From: Neisseriaceae bacterium
Lineage (GTDB): Bacteria; Pseudomonadota; Gammaproteobacteria; Burkholderiales; Neisseriaceae
NCBI GenBank assembly: GCA_030151665.1
Contig: JASLDB010000098.1
Span: forward strand, 1-11,216
Length of the DNA: 11,216 bases
Reading direction: 5' to 3'
The stretch's first letter is position 1, and the number at the start of each line of letters is the position of its first letter. Positions 1-7,472 of this stretch are shown here, in pieces. A program made the position numbers and the translations under genes. The notes under the pieces were generated by a model that was not told the origin of the DNA, searched no databases, and was given only the letters and a program-made list of their open reading frames with translations.

Positions 1-579
1 GGGAATTAGAATATTTGTGTATGCAGAAAACTGAAACCCAGCAATAAAAAAAGCTGCGACCCTGAATACATTCAAAACACTCATTTGCATCGCGCTCGTC
101 ACAATGACTTGCTTGGTATTTAATTTTCTTTCCATTAGCAATGGGATTGATAATGTAGCAACGCTACCAACAAATAAAGCAAGAAAGCCCTGAAATGCAG
201 AAACAATATAATTATTATTGATGAGCGCACCTATTTTCTTTAAAATTCTAGTCCAGACAGATAGAAGAATAAAGATTGCGAGAATAATAGACAGGTATTT
301 TTCCGGCAAATGCCCTATTAATGGATATCCCAACGCTGTCCCTACAAGGCCACCAATAAAATACGCTGGTAGCCACTTCAATATGGCGTATTTGATGCCA
401 AAAAGAAATCGACTAAAATTACTGGTTAAATTAACAACGCCTTGTATTGGGATGACCGCGGAAACTGGAACAAACATGGGTATCAACCCTAGCATTAAGA
501 GGCCACCTCCTAAACCAACGGCTGCTGAGAAAATTCCAGCACTTAGGCTTACGGCAAAAATAGTAATCAATTCAGTCAT
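1..579 (-). CDS. TauE/SafE family membrane permease (3' end outside window)
   Basis: The minus-strand frame is open from the ATG at 579 to the window edge, giving 193 residues of a family that usually has about 250. The protein is very hydrophobic. Near residues 20-30 it has the glycine-rich AVGLGGGLL segment typical of the first helix of TauE/SafE (DUF81) carriers, followed by about five more hydrophobic segments. Known members are inner-membrane carriers proposed to export sulfite, sulfonates or other small anions; the substrate here cannot be told. An in-frame ATG at 594 is possible, but neither start has a clear Shine-Dalgarno site; 579 places the glycine motif where the family normally has it. 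The gene lies about 50 bp downstream of an unknown gene on the same strand and may be co-transcribed with it. No stop or frameshift is seen in the visible part. Confidence 0.8.
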   Translation of the reverse strand, partial: MTELITIFAVSLSAGIFSAAVGLGGGLLMLGLIPMFVPVSAVIPIQGVVNLTSNFSRFLFGIKYAILKWLPAYFIGGLVGTALGYPLIGHLPEKYLSIILAIFILLSVWTRILKKIGALINNNYIVSAFQGFLALFVGSVATLSIPLLMERKLNTKQVIVTSAMQMSVLNVFRVAAFFIAGFQFSAYTNILIP

Positions 580-631
580 ATTTGAACCCAACATCTATTG
601 CGGTGTGAGTAATTTGTATGTGATCAATTAG

Positions 632-1093
632 TCAATTTAAATTAAATGGATAATGATTTTTAGAATACAAATAAACAGGATTTAAAGGTGGAAGAATTTC
701 ACCTGCATGCAGACCAAATTCTACATAATTCACATCATAATGAATAATTTTTGCTAAAGTGCTGTATGCACCCTCAATCTCTTTTGAAGGGAAAGTCATA
801 TCTTTAGGGCTGTCGAAACGAAAAGATATTTTCCATTTGTCATTTTCTACAGGTTGACTCAGATATGTTTTTTTCTCTCTAGATTCTATTTTAACAATCC
901 CATTGAGATTTGATTTTGGATAAATAACCAATTTACCGAATTTTTTTGAGAATGGGGATAAATTGTAATCGCTGGTATTTTTTCGAGTTCGTACCAAGCA
1001 ATCGCTTTGTGTACTAATTGACTTTGTGGCATTTGAAATTTTAATGCCAGCAAGAGTCTTTAACGCTATAAACCCCAAATTAATTTTGGCCAT
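632..1093 (-). CDS. hypothetical protein, 153 aa
   Basis: I do not recognise this protein. The start at 1093 is chosen over an upstream in-frame ATG at 1132 because a GGGGG Shine-Dalgarno core lies 8 nt before it. The protein begins MAKINLGFIALKTLAG, a mildly hydrophobic N-terminus too weak to call a signal peptide. The middle is rich in Lys and Ser, and the C-terminal third contains aromatic and proline residues (GEILPPLNPVYLYSKN). No transmembrane segment, cysteine pair or known catalytic motif is visible. It lies directly upstream of the TauE-like gene on the same strand, so an operon is plausible but no function follows from that. It sits in an AT-rich accessory stretch with broken genes nearby, so a lineage-specific or acquired gene is likely. 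The open frame with a good ribosome site supports a real gene. Confidence 0.6.
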   Translation of the reverse strand: MAKINLGFIALKTLAGIKISNATKSISTQSDCLVRTRKNTSDYNLSPFSKKFGKLVIYPKSNLNGIVKIESREKKTYLSQPVENDKWKISFRFDSPKDMTFPSKEIEGAYSTLAKIIHYDVNYVEFGLHAGEILPPLNPVYLYSKNHYPFNLN

Positions 1094-1101
1094 GTTTAAT
1101 A

Positions 1102-1106
1102 CCCCC
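1102..1106 (-). promoter_or_regulatory. ribosome binding site deciding the start of the 153-aa gene
   Basis: On the minus strand a GGGGG run preceded by seven A lies 8 nt before the ATG at 1093. The longer in-frame start at 1132 has no comparable site. The A7-G5 run is short for a phase-variable tract. Confidence 0.55.
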
Positions 1107-1231
1107 TTTTTTTCTGCATTCAAATAAGTCATTGTGCTGTTCTAATCCAGAGGGCTTAACGGGGCTAAAAGACCATTAGGGAAAGCAGATAATTAGATAG
1201 AAGTTGAGCGCACATCAATCAACATAATCCA

Positions 1232-1260
1232 TTGACGATATTACGTACTAAAATTATGAC
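1232..1260 (+). promoter_or_regulatory. possible sigma70 promoter for the virB5-like remnant
   Basis: TTGACG (1232-1237) and TATGAC (1255-1260) are separated by 17 bp, upstream of the ATG at 1298 of the broken gene. The -35 matches consensus at 5 of 6 bases, but the -10 at only 4 of 6. In AT-rich DNA such pairs arise by chance. Confidence 0.3.
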
Positions 1261-1297
1261 GAAATCATTTTAATATAAGTTGTATCGTTAGTCCATC

Positions 1298-1853
1298 ATG
1301 AATATCCACGATTGTACAAAGTCTCTATTGACTTGATGGTTTCACCCGTTGCCAGTGCTGGTGGTATTCCAGTGATTAATACCATAGCCATTGCCAAGTC
1401 AGTTGCACAATTGGTGCAGATGAAAACACAGATTAAATTGCTTAAAGGTGCTCAAAATTTGAATAAGTTGCTCAAAAAGGTGGTGAAAGACCGAGTGTCT
1501 GATGAGTCGAAAAAACATTTAATAACATGAAAAATCAGTATGGTAATTTTGATAAATTAATGTTGTCGATTAACCAGACACGACCCCAAAAAGCGATTAC
1601 CGAGTTGCAAATTCGTATTGACGATGAGCAATCTAAAATTCAAACAGCACAATTAAAACTTGTGGAAATGACGAGGCTACCAGAAAAGATCTTAATGGAT
1701 CAACAAAACAAGAAAGCTTTGAAAGCTGTCGTGCTAAGCATGAGTACGAATAGAGAATATTTAAATTTTTTTGGTGATCATGTTTTAGTGCTCTCTATCC
1801 ACTTCATTCAAATGATTAATAGACCCTATTGGCACCTAAAACATTATAAATAA
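1298..1853 (+). pseudogene. degraded VirB5/TrbJ-like type IV secretion pilus-tip protein
   Basis: Two frames together resemble a shortened VirB5/TrbJ protein. The first piece (from about 1312) contains SPVASAGGIPVINT, which looks like the end of a signal peptide (cleavage after ASA) followed by the GIPV start of mature VirB5 proteins, then a Gln/Lys-rich helix. The second piece (frame opening at 1527, overlapping the first stop as ATGA) has ITELQIRIDDEQSKIQTAQLKL, like the conserved C-terminal helix of the family. Intact members are about 220-250 aa, so the central domain seems deleted. The ATG at 1298 starts a 12-codon frame that would need a shift to join the signal-peptide frame. VirB5 is a minor pilus component and adhesin of conjugation-type secretion systems. 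No other vir/trb gene is visible, so this is probably a relic of a plasmid or integrative element. The assignment rests on motif memory, not a search. Confidence 0.5.
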
Positions 1854-1983
1854 TAATATCTCATATTAATATTTTGAATTATAAATCTCAATATTCTACT
1901 TGCCTATTTTAGTGATAAGTGGTTTAATGATTGAGCTTTAGAGCAATCTGAAGTGAAACTTTTTTGTAATGATTTTCATTGAT

Positions 1984-2012
1984 ATCCCCATATTTAAATA
2001 TGGGGATTTTTT
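1984..2012 (+). terminator. rho-independent terminator
   Basis: A perfect 24-bp palindrome (1984-2007, core CCCCATATTTAAATATGGGG) runs into TTTTTT at 2007-2012. It would end plus-strand transcription coming from the virB5-like remnant. There is no T-run on the minus side, so it looks one-directional. Confidence 0.8.
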
Positions 2013-2024
2013 TGTGGGCAGGTT

Positions 2025-2213
2025 TTATGAATATTGTGATAAAAATTCCCAAACCGAGGCTGGATTGTATGTTTCTTTTTCTTTTGCCTTAATCATTTCT
2101 GCAGTTCTGAATAAATAGTCCACTCGTTCTTGCATGGTGAGATGCTCTTTTTCAGTTTCAATCAAATACGTTGCTAATGTCAAACATTCGTATTTGGTCA
2201 ATAGATGACTCAT
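2025..2213 (-). CDS. small hypothetical protein, 62 aa
   Basis: I do not recognise the family. The start at 2213 is favoured over the in-frame ATG at 2282 because AAGGAA lies 6 nt before it, while the longer version would translate the promoter-like DNA and add a low-complexity N-terminus. The protein is charged and probably all-helical: an N-terminal helix (LTKYECLTLATYLIETEKEH), a second (MQERVDYLFRTAEMIKAKEKE), then a short tail with PASVWEFLSQ. It has one cysteine and no membrane segment. A 16-bp palindrome lies between its candidate -35 and -10, so it may be controlled by a repressor, possibly itself, though no clear helix-turn-helix is visible. Its position among broken genes suggests it is a survivor of a mobile element. 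Confidence 0.6.
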   Translation of the reverse strand: MSHLLTKYECLTLATYLIETEKEHLTMQERVDYLFRTAEMIKAKEKETYNPASVWEFLSQYS

Positions 2214-2218
2214 CTTAC

Positions 2219-2224
2219 TTCCTT
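2219..2224 (-). promoter_or_regulatory. ribosome binding site deciding the start of the 62-aa gene
   Basis: AAGGAA on the minus strand lies about 5-6 nt before the ATG at 2213. The alternative upstream ATG at 2282 has no such site. Confidence 0.6.
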
Positions 2225-2247
2225 TGAAAATATTAACTTGGAATACA

Positions 2248-2284
2248 ACAATATAGTACATATCAATATTGATATTTTGCAAAT
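2248..2284 (-). promoter_or_regulatory. candidate promoter with a 16-bp palindrome in its spacer
   Basis: On the minus strand a TTGCAA box, an 18-bp spacer and TACTAT can be read upstream of the 62-aa gene. The spacer contains the perfect palindrome ATATCAATATTGATAT (2260-2275). A dyad between -35 and -10 is the classic place for a repressor operator. The DNA is very AT-rich, so both the boxes and the palindrome could be partly chance. Confidence 0.4.
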
Positions 2285-2477
2285 AATAAATCTAAATATT
2301 GAATAGCTAACTAAAAGTGTTGCTTTGTTGTAAATAATCGTTTTGAATTTATTACAAATGGATATTTTATTATTTATTATTAAGAAATATATTGTTATAA
2401 CAGTTGCTAATGTTCAAATATTGGTTAATGTATTTGATTTTATTTCACTGTAGATTGATGAAGTTTAGGAGATTTTT

Positions 2478-3104
2478 GTGAGAAAATATCCCATTCAATA
2501 TGTGTTGCCTTCTTAATCTATTTAAGGTTAATGTCCTATTTGCTCTGTACATGAATTGTATTTATATTTTGTCGATTAGCTTATGACCACTTTGGGCGTT
2601 TGGATATCTTGATTAATAAGGCGGCTCGCGATGATAGGCATGCTTGGATGGAGGTCACGACAGACTATTGGGATGAGCGTATACAGACCAATTTGTATCA
2701 CCAGTTTTTTGCAATGCAAGCCGCTGCACCATTGATTGATGGCCAAAATAGGTGGGGAGTGTGATGAACAAGGGTTCTATTTCTTGAATGTAAGCCTTGC
2801 CAGATATGGTGTGTTATACAACAACCAAAGCAGCCAGTCATGGTGTGACAATGGCACCATGACGCAGGAATTAGGAGTATTGAATATCCGCGTTAATGGT
2901 TTGGTGTCAGGGGCTATTCGGATGGATAGGCAAGACAAAATGTGGGCTGACGATGCTGAAGGCTTTGCTAAGGCCAACCAAGCATTCTTGAATATACAAG
3001 TGTTGAAGTTTCGCTTAGATGCTTCGGCATGTGCTCGCTTGGTTTTGTTTGTGGCTTTGGATGAAAGCAAAGGGTGTATTGCTCAAGATTTTATAGTCGT
3101 TTAA
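2478..3104 (+). pseudogene. broken short-chain dehydrogenase (aldose/xylose 1-dehydrogenase-like)
   Basis: From about 2573 the DNA reads RLAYDHFGRLDILINKAARDD, then HAWMEV and YWDERIQTNLYHQFFAMQAAAP. This closely resembles SDR enzymes of the Caulobacter xylose 1-dehydrogenase type (NNAGNDDRH, YWDERINVNLRH). The frame breaks near 2735. A neighbouring frame gives GGGSV and GSIS, then another the region of the catalytic Tyr and Lys (YTTTKAA; intact enzymes have YxxxK), and the frame open from about 2865 gives TQELGVLNIRVNGLVSGAI through to AQDFIVV. At least three frame changes are needed, and the final GGW is lost. A GTG at 2478 with AGGAG six bases upstream opens a 12-codon frame (starting MRKYPIQYVLPS) that may be the original start, but only about 110 bp separate it from the middle of the fold, so most of the TGxxxGxG nucleotide-binding region is gone. 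It cannot make an active enzyme. It converges with the sad-like gene. Confidence 0.8.
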
Positions 3105-3110
3105 TAATAA

Positions 3111-3134
3111 AAACAGCTCAGTAAAGAGCTGTTT
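3111..3134 (-). terminator. terminator of the sad-like gene, possibly bidirectional
   Basis: AAACAGCTC (3111-3119) and GAGCTGTTT (3126-3134) form a perfect 9-bp stem with a 6-nt loop. Read on the minus strand, the stem is followed by TTATTATT, extending the T-run of its last arm; this fits the end of the dehydrogenase gene at 3187. The plus-strand side has only a poor T-run, but could still end the SDR remnant. Confidence 0.75.
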
Positions 3135-3186
3135 AGTATAATTTCATCTATTTAATGATGATATATGGGATTTACTCAGTGTGTTT

Positions 3187-4557
3187 TTATTTTTGCCAAT
3201 AGGTTTTGACATTGACAAATTCATAGAGGCCAAACTCAGAAAGCTCTCGACCAAAACCCGAGGCTTTTACGCCACCAAATGGCAGGCGTAAATCGCTACT
3301 CGTGTGACGATTGATAAAAACACTTCCCACATTCAATTGACTGGCCAATGCCCAAGCGCCATCAATATCATTACTATAAATGGCAGCGCCTAAGCCAAAT
3401 GGATTGTCATTGGCAAGACGGATGGCATCAGTCGCATCTTGCGCGTGCAATAAACTGACCACTGGGCCAAAAACTTCTTCTCGGTAAATTCGACAATTGG
3501 GGCTAACCTGATCCAAAACCGTGGCAGGGTAGAAATTTCCTGTTTCTTTGGGCAAGGTGCCACCCAATAAGCAATGGGCACCATTGGCGACAGCATCTAA
3601 GACTTGTTCATGAACACGGTTGCGCACAGCTTCTGTGTGTAATGGTGCCAAAGTCGTATTGGCTTCTTTGGGATTACCCATAATCAATTGTTGACATTGA
3701 GCCAAAAAAGCCTGTTGAAAGTCAGCAAAGATAGCATCTTCGATAATAATGCGTTTAGCAGCATTGCAAGATTGACCTGCATCTCGAAAACGTGAATGAC
3801 AAGCATCTTTGGCAGCTTGTTCAATATCGGCATCTTTGAGGACAATAAAGGCATTGCTGCCACCAAGTTCTAGCACACATTTTTTTAAATGCTTACCTGC
3901 TAAACTGGCTAAGTATTGCCCAGTTTGGGTCGAGCCGGTAAATGCCATGGCATCACTAAGTGCAATGGCGGCTTCGATATCTGCATTGTTTAAATACACC
4001 GCGGCAAAGGGTAGGTCAGCGACCAATTTAAATAAGGCTTCCGTAACCCGCACGACGCTTGGTGCTGGTTTAATCACACAAGCATTACCAGCACAAAGGG
4101 CAGGGATGGCGAAACGAATTAACTGCCAAATAGGGTAATTCCACGGCATGATGGCTAGTACAGTGCCCAACGGTTCGAATCTGACTTGGCTTAGGCTCGC
4201 TTGTGTCGTGATGGTTTTTTTATCCAGAAGTTCGGGTGCTAGACGACTATAATATTCAATTAAGTCAATGGATTTGTCTAGTTCAGCGTGGCATTCACGT
4301 AAACATCGACCAACTTCCTCTGATACCATATCAGCTAGATTGTCTTTATTTTCTTTTAAACGTTCAGCAAATTGTTGTAATAGAGCGGTTCGTTCAGTGA
4401 CTTTTAATCCTGCCCATGTTTGTTGTTCTCGGCGTAATCGACGCATGGTGTTTTGTAAATCACTTAGGCTATCTGCTTCACGTTCGTATAGTTTCTCGCC
4501 AGTATAGGCATCGCTGCTTTGGTAGAGTGGGCAGTTTTTATTAGAAAAAGTATTCAT
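3187..4557 (-). CDS. sad: NAD(P)-dependent succinate-semialdehyde dehydrogenase, Sad/YneI type
   Basis: This 456-aa aldehyde dehydrogenase closely resembles E. coli Sad (YneI, 462 aa). It should oxidise succinate semialdehyde, or a similar semialdehyde, to the acid with NAD(P)+, in the cytoplasm. All key residues are present: Asn140 in IMPWNYPIWQ, Lys163 in the cofactor site, the general base Glu230 in LELGGSN, the nucleophile Cys264 in GQSCNAAKR, Glu361 in EEVFGPV, and the C-terminal PFGGVKASGFGREL. The stretch around CVLELGGSNAFIVL is nearly identical to Sad. The start at 4557 gives the usual N-terminal length, although no clear Shine-Dalgarno site precedes it. It is a single gene, divergent from ppsA, with its own terminator at 3111-3134. 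No GABA transaminase is in view, so the physiological substrate is inferred from similarity; alpha-ketoglutarate semialdehyde is an alternative given the sugar-dehydrogenase remnant next door. Confidence 0.88.
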   Translation of the reverse strand: MNTFSNKNCPLYQSSDAYTGEKLYEREADSLSDLQNTMRRLRREQQTWAGLKVTERTALLQQFAERLKENKDNLADMVSEEVGRCLRECHAELDKSIDLIEYYSRLAPELLDKKTITTQASLSQVRFEPLGTVLAIMPWNYPIWQLIRFAIPALCAGNACVIKPAPSVVRVTEALFKLVADLPFAAVYLNNADIEAAIALSDAMAFTGSTQTGQYLASLAGKHLKKCVLELGGSNAFIVLKDADIEQAAKDACHSRFRDAGQSCNAAKRIIIEDAIFADFQQAFLAQCQQLIMGNPKEANTTLAPLHTEAVRNRVHEQVLDAVANGAHCLLGGTLPKETGNFYPATVLDQVSPNCRIYREEVFGPVVSLLHAQDATDAIRLANDNPFGLGAAIYSNDIDGAWALASQLNVGSVFINRHTSSDLRLPFGGVKASGFGRELSEFGLYEFVNVKTYWQK

Positions 4558-4964
4558 GAGTAAACCAGTTGGCTAATTGTTGGTCAAAGGCAAAATGCCA
4601 GTGCTTAAACGCTATCATAGATTATTGGCTTTGACGAGTATATTGCCAGTTTGTGACGCTAAAATAATAGATTGTATTCAAAATACCATGATATATAAAT
4701 AAAACAATGTAAAATGAAGCGGTTATGAGAGCGTTAAGCCTATAATTCATAGGGTTTTTAGTGGTATTGTTGGAAAATAAGTGAGACAAATTCGTTCATA
4801 TTCGAACAAAAAACTTAAATATTTTTGCGCTTGCTTTCGCATATGACTAAATGTAAAGTAATGAAAATATATTCTTCTGTTGGTAGGATATTTCTTATAG
4901 ATTGTTTAATCAGCAGAATATTTCAAAACTTGTGCTTTTTTTGGGTAGAAGCCTGCTCAGTGGT

Positions 4965-4993
4965 TGTGACATGGTTCGAAAGTGCATGACACA
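4965..4993. promoter_or_regulatory. imperfect dyad overlapping the ppsA -35, candidate operator
   Basis: TGTGACATG (4965-4973) and CATGACACA (4985-4993) are inverted copies matching at 8 of 9 positions with an 11-bp spacer. The right arm contains the -35 hexamer of ppsA, so a bound protein would probably block or modulate the promoter. The TGTGA half resembles a Crp half-site, but the spacing and right arm do not fit Crp well. The regulator is unknown. Confidence 0.4.
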
Positions 4994-5014
4994 AAGAGCG
5001 CAAGGCGATAGAAT
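4986..5014 (+). promoter_or_regulatory. sigma70 promoter of ppsA
   Basis: ATGACA (4986-4991), a 17-bp spacer and TAGAAT (5009-5014) each match consensus at 5 of 6 bases with ideal spacing. Transcription would start near 5021 and leave a leader of about 44 nt before the ATG at 5065. Confidence 0.65.
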
Positions 5015-5064
5015 ACTAAAGATTTTTCACTAGTTTTTTATTTAACGACTTGGATACAGAGAAA

Positions 5065-7452
5065 ATGGCCGGTAATAACGTAATTTGGTTTGAAAATCTA
5101 CGCATGACCGATGTGGAGCAAGTAGGTGGTAAGAATGCTTCATTGGGTGAGATGATTAGTCAACTAACCTCAAAAGGCGTGCGTGTGCCTGGTGGTTTCG
5201 CTACCACAGCTGAAGCGTTCCGCACATTTTTGGCTCACAATGGCTTAGCCGATCGCATTAATGCTGCGTTGGATGCGCTTGACGTCGAAGATGTCAATGA
5301 ATTATTGCGTGTTGGTAAAGAAATTCGCCAATGGATTTTAGAAACGCCATTCCCCGATGCTTTGGAACATGATATCCAAACTGCGTGGGAAAAAATGGTG
5401 GCTGATGCTGGTACTGAAAACATTTCAGTTGCGGTGCGCTCATCTGCAACAGCAGAAGACTTGCCAGATGCATCATTTGCGGGCCAACAAGAAACGTTCT
5501 TAAACATTAATGGTTTGGACAATGTTAAAGAAGCCATGAAACATGTATTTGCTTCTTTGTACAATGACCGTGCTATTTCTTATCGTGTTCACAAAGGTTT
5601 TGCTCACGCTGATGTGGCTTTATCTGCTGGTGTGCAACGCATGGTGCGTTCAGACAGTGGCGCTGCTGGTGTGATGTTTACCATTGATACTGAATCTGGT
5701 TTTGATGATGTGGTATTTGTAACATCATCTTATGGTTTAGGTGAAATGGTGGTACAAGGTGCCGTAAACCCTGACGAATTTTATGTTCACAAAAATAACT
5801 TGCGTGCAAACCGCCCAGCCATTTTGCGTAAAACCATGGGTTCTAAATTGATCCAAATGGTCTTTACTGAAGAAGCTGTAGCTGGTAAGTCTGTTAAAGT
5901 GATTGATGTAGAAAAAGCGGATCAACAAAAATTCTCTATCACCGATGAAGAGATTCAAGAATTGTCTCGCTATGCTTTGATTATTGAAGAGCATTACGAA
6001 CGTGCAATGGATATTGAGTGGGGCCGTGATGGTGTTGATGGTAAATTGTACATCTTACAAGCTCGCCCAGAGACTGTTCAATCTCAAGAAGGCAAGTCCA
6101 GCACATTGCGTCGCTACCAAATCGATCAAAAATCTGCTGTATTGTGCGAAGGTCGTGCCATTGGTCAAAAAGTAGGTCAAGGTAAAGTTCGCTTGATCAA
6201 AGATGCATCTGAAATGGATACTGTTAAAGCAGGTGATGTATTGGTGACCGACATGACAGACCCTGATTGGGAACCTGTGATGAAGCGCGCAGCTGCCATT
6301 GTTACGAACCGTGGTGGTCGTACTTGCCATGCTGCCATTATTGCACGTGAATTGGGTATTCCTGCTGTAGTGGGTTGTGGTGATGCAACTGCTTTGCTAA
6401 AAGAAGGTCAAGAAGTGACCGTTTCTTGTGCTGAAGGCGATACTGGCTTGATTTATGAAGGCTTGTTGAAAGTTGAAGTCACTGAAGTGGCTTTGGATAA
6501 TATGCCAGCAGCACCAGCTAAAATCATGATGAATGTGGGTAACCCTGAATTGGCATTTGGCTTTGCTAAATTGCCTCATGAAGGCATTGGCTTGGCGCGT
6601 ATGGAATTTATTATTAACCGCCAAATCGGTATCCATCCAAAAGCATTATTGGATTTTGATACTTTAGATGCTCAATTGAAATCAACGATTGCTTCTCGTA
6701 TCGTGGGTTATGCGTCACCAGTTGACTTCTTCGTGGATAAAATTGTTGAAGGCGTTGCTACTTTGGCAGCTTCTGCATTCCCGAAAAAAGTGATTGTTCG
6801 CATGTCTGATTTTAAATCAAACGAATATGCAAACCTTTTGGCTGGTAACTTGTATGAACCACATGAAGAAAACCCAATGTTGGGCTTCCGTGGTGCGGCA
6901 CGTTATGTGTCAGAAGAGTTCCGTGCTTGTTTTGATTTGGAATGTAAAGCATTGAAACGCGTTCGCGACGATATGGGCTTTACCAATGTTGAAATCATGA
7001 TTCCTTTTGTACGAACATTGAAAGAAGCTGAAGCGGTTGTTGAAGCATTGAAGCACAATGGTCTAGAGCGTGGCAAAAATGGCTTGCGCCTAATCATGAT
7101 GTGTGAATTGCCAACCAATGCGATTTTGGCTGAGCAGTTCTTGCAATACTTTGATGGTTTCTCTATCGGCTCTAACGATATGACCCAGTTGACTTTGGGT
7201 GTGGACCGCGATAGCGGTGGCCCGATTGCTTCAACATTTGATGAACGTGATCCTGCGGTTAAAGCCATGTTGCATTTGGCCATTTCAGCTTGCCGTAAGT
7301 TGAACAAATATGTTGGTATTTGTGGTCAAGGCCCATCTGATCACCCTGATTTTGCTAAATGGTTAGTAGAAGAGGGCATTGAAACCATTTCTTTGAATCC
7401 AGATACTGTGATTGAAACTTGGTTGTACTTGGCCAAAGAATTGAATAAATAA
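5065..7452 (+). CDS. ppsA: phosphoenolpyruvate synthase (pyruvate, water dikinase)
   Basis: PpsA converts pyruvate + ATP + water to PEP + AMP + phosphate, the first step of gluconeogenesis from pyruvate or lactate, in the cytoplasm. The product is 795 aa (E. coli 792). An N-terminal ATP-grasp/pyruvate-binding domain covers about residues 10-345 (VAVRSSATAEDLPDASFAGQ near 122-141). The mobile phosphohistidine domain is at about 385-460, with catalytic His422 in GGRTCHAAIIAREL. The C-terminal PEP-binding TIM barrel is at about 475-790, with Cys753 in CGQGPSDHPDFA. Thr420, two residues before the His, matches the site that the PpsR kinase/phosphorylase modifies in E. coli. No ppsR gene is seen in this window. 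The start is set at 5065 because Neisseria PpsA begins similarly (MA..VIWFENLRMTDVE); a TTG at 5050 would add five residues without support. The gene is monocistronic-looking, with a strong promoter and terminator, and shows no frame damage. Confidence 0.97.
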   Translation: MAGNNVIWFENLRMTDVEQVGGKNASLGEMISQLTSKGVRVPGGFATTAEAFRTFLAHNGLADRINAALDALDVEDVNELLRVGKEIRQWILETPFPDALEHDIQTAWEKMVADAGTENISVAVRSSATAEDLPDASFAGQQETFLNINGLDNVKEAMKHVFASLYNDRAISYRVHKGFAHADVALSAGVQRMVRSDSGAAGVMFTIDTESGFDDVVFVTSSYGLGEMVVQGAVNPDEFYVHKNNLRANRPAILRKTMGSKLIQMVFTEEAVAGKSVKVIDVEKADQQKFSITDEEIQELSRYALIIEEHYERAMDIEWGRDGVDGKLYILQARPETVQSQEGKSSTLRRYQIDQKSAVLCEGRAIGQKVGQGKVRLIKDASEMDTVKAGDVLVTDMTDPDWEPVMKRAAAIVTNRGGRTCHAAIIARELGIPAVVGCGDATALLKEGQEVTVSCAEGDTGLIYEGLLKVEVTEVALDNMPAAPAKIMMNVGNPELAFGFAKLPHEGIGLARMEFIINRQIGIHPKALLDFDTLDAQLKSTIASRIVGYASPVDFFVDKIVEGVATLAASAFPKKVIVRMSDFKSNEYANLLAGNLYEPHEENPMLGFRGAARYVSEEFRACFDLECKALKRVRDDMGFTNVEIMIPFVRTLKEAEAVVEALKHNGLERGKNGLRLIMMCELPTNAILAEQFLQYFDGFSIGSNDMTQLTLGVDRDSGGPIASTFDERDPAVKAMLHLAISACRKLNKYVGICGQGPSDHPDFAKWLVEEGIETISLNPDTVIETWLYLAKELNK

Positions 7453-7472
7453 GTTTAGACCCTTCGGGATTA

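Larger units (their letters stand above)
4558..5064. other. 507-bp divergent intergenic region between sad-like gene and ppsA
   Basis: No credible coding frame is seen here. The right end carries the ppsA promoter and an overlapping dyad, entered separately. On the minus strand a TATACT hexamer about 70-80 bases before the dehydrogenase start could be its -10, but no convincing -35 accompanies it. Near 4790-4806 an imperfect inverted repeat (GTTC ATATTC GAAC) precedes a run of A, and CCTAT-AATTC-ATAGG followed by T5 lies near 4738-4759. Both hairpins are too weak to call terminators. I see no riboswitch or small-RNA signature. Confidence 0.5.

Noticed and set aside
218..631. 137-aa plus-strand open frame
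   Set aside because: It is antisense to the TauE/SafE-like gene, whose reading frame has clear transporter motifs; the plus-strand product has no recognisable features.
1102..1113. A7-G5 run as a phase-variable tract controlling the 153-aa gene
   Set aside because: The runs are short compared with known phase-variable tracts, and G5 works as a normal ribosome site; a similar G5 precedes the acyltransferase gene.
2777..3070. 97-aa minus-strand open frame
   Set aside because: It is the reverse of the SDR remnant, whose plus-strand frames show family motifs.
3809..4138. 109-aa plus-strand open frame
   Set aside because: It is a shadow of the aldehyde dehydrogenase gene, which carries all catalytic residues on the minus strand.
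4738..4759. CCTAT-AATTC-ATAGG hairpin with T5 as a terminator
   Set aside because: The stem is only 5 bp and AT-rich, and no plus-strand gene ends upstream of it.
6903..7307. 134-aa minus-strand open frame
   Set aside because: It is a shadow inside ppsA, produced by its codon bias.
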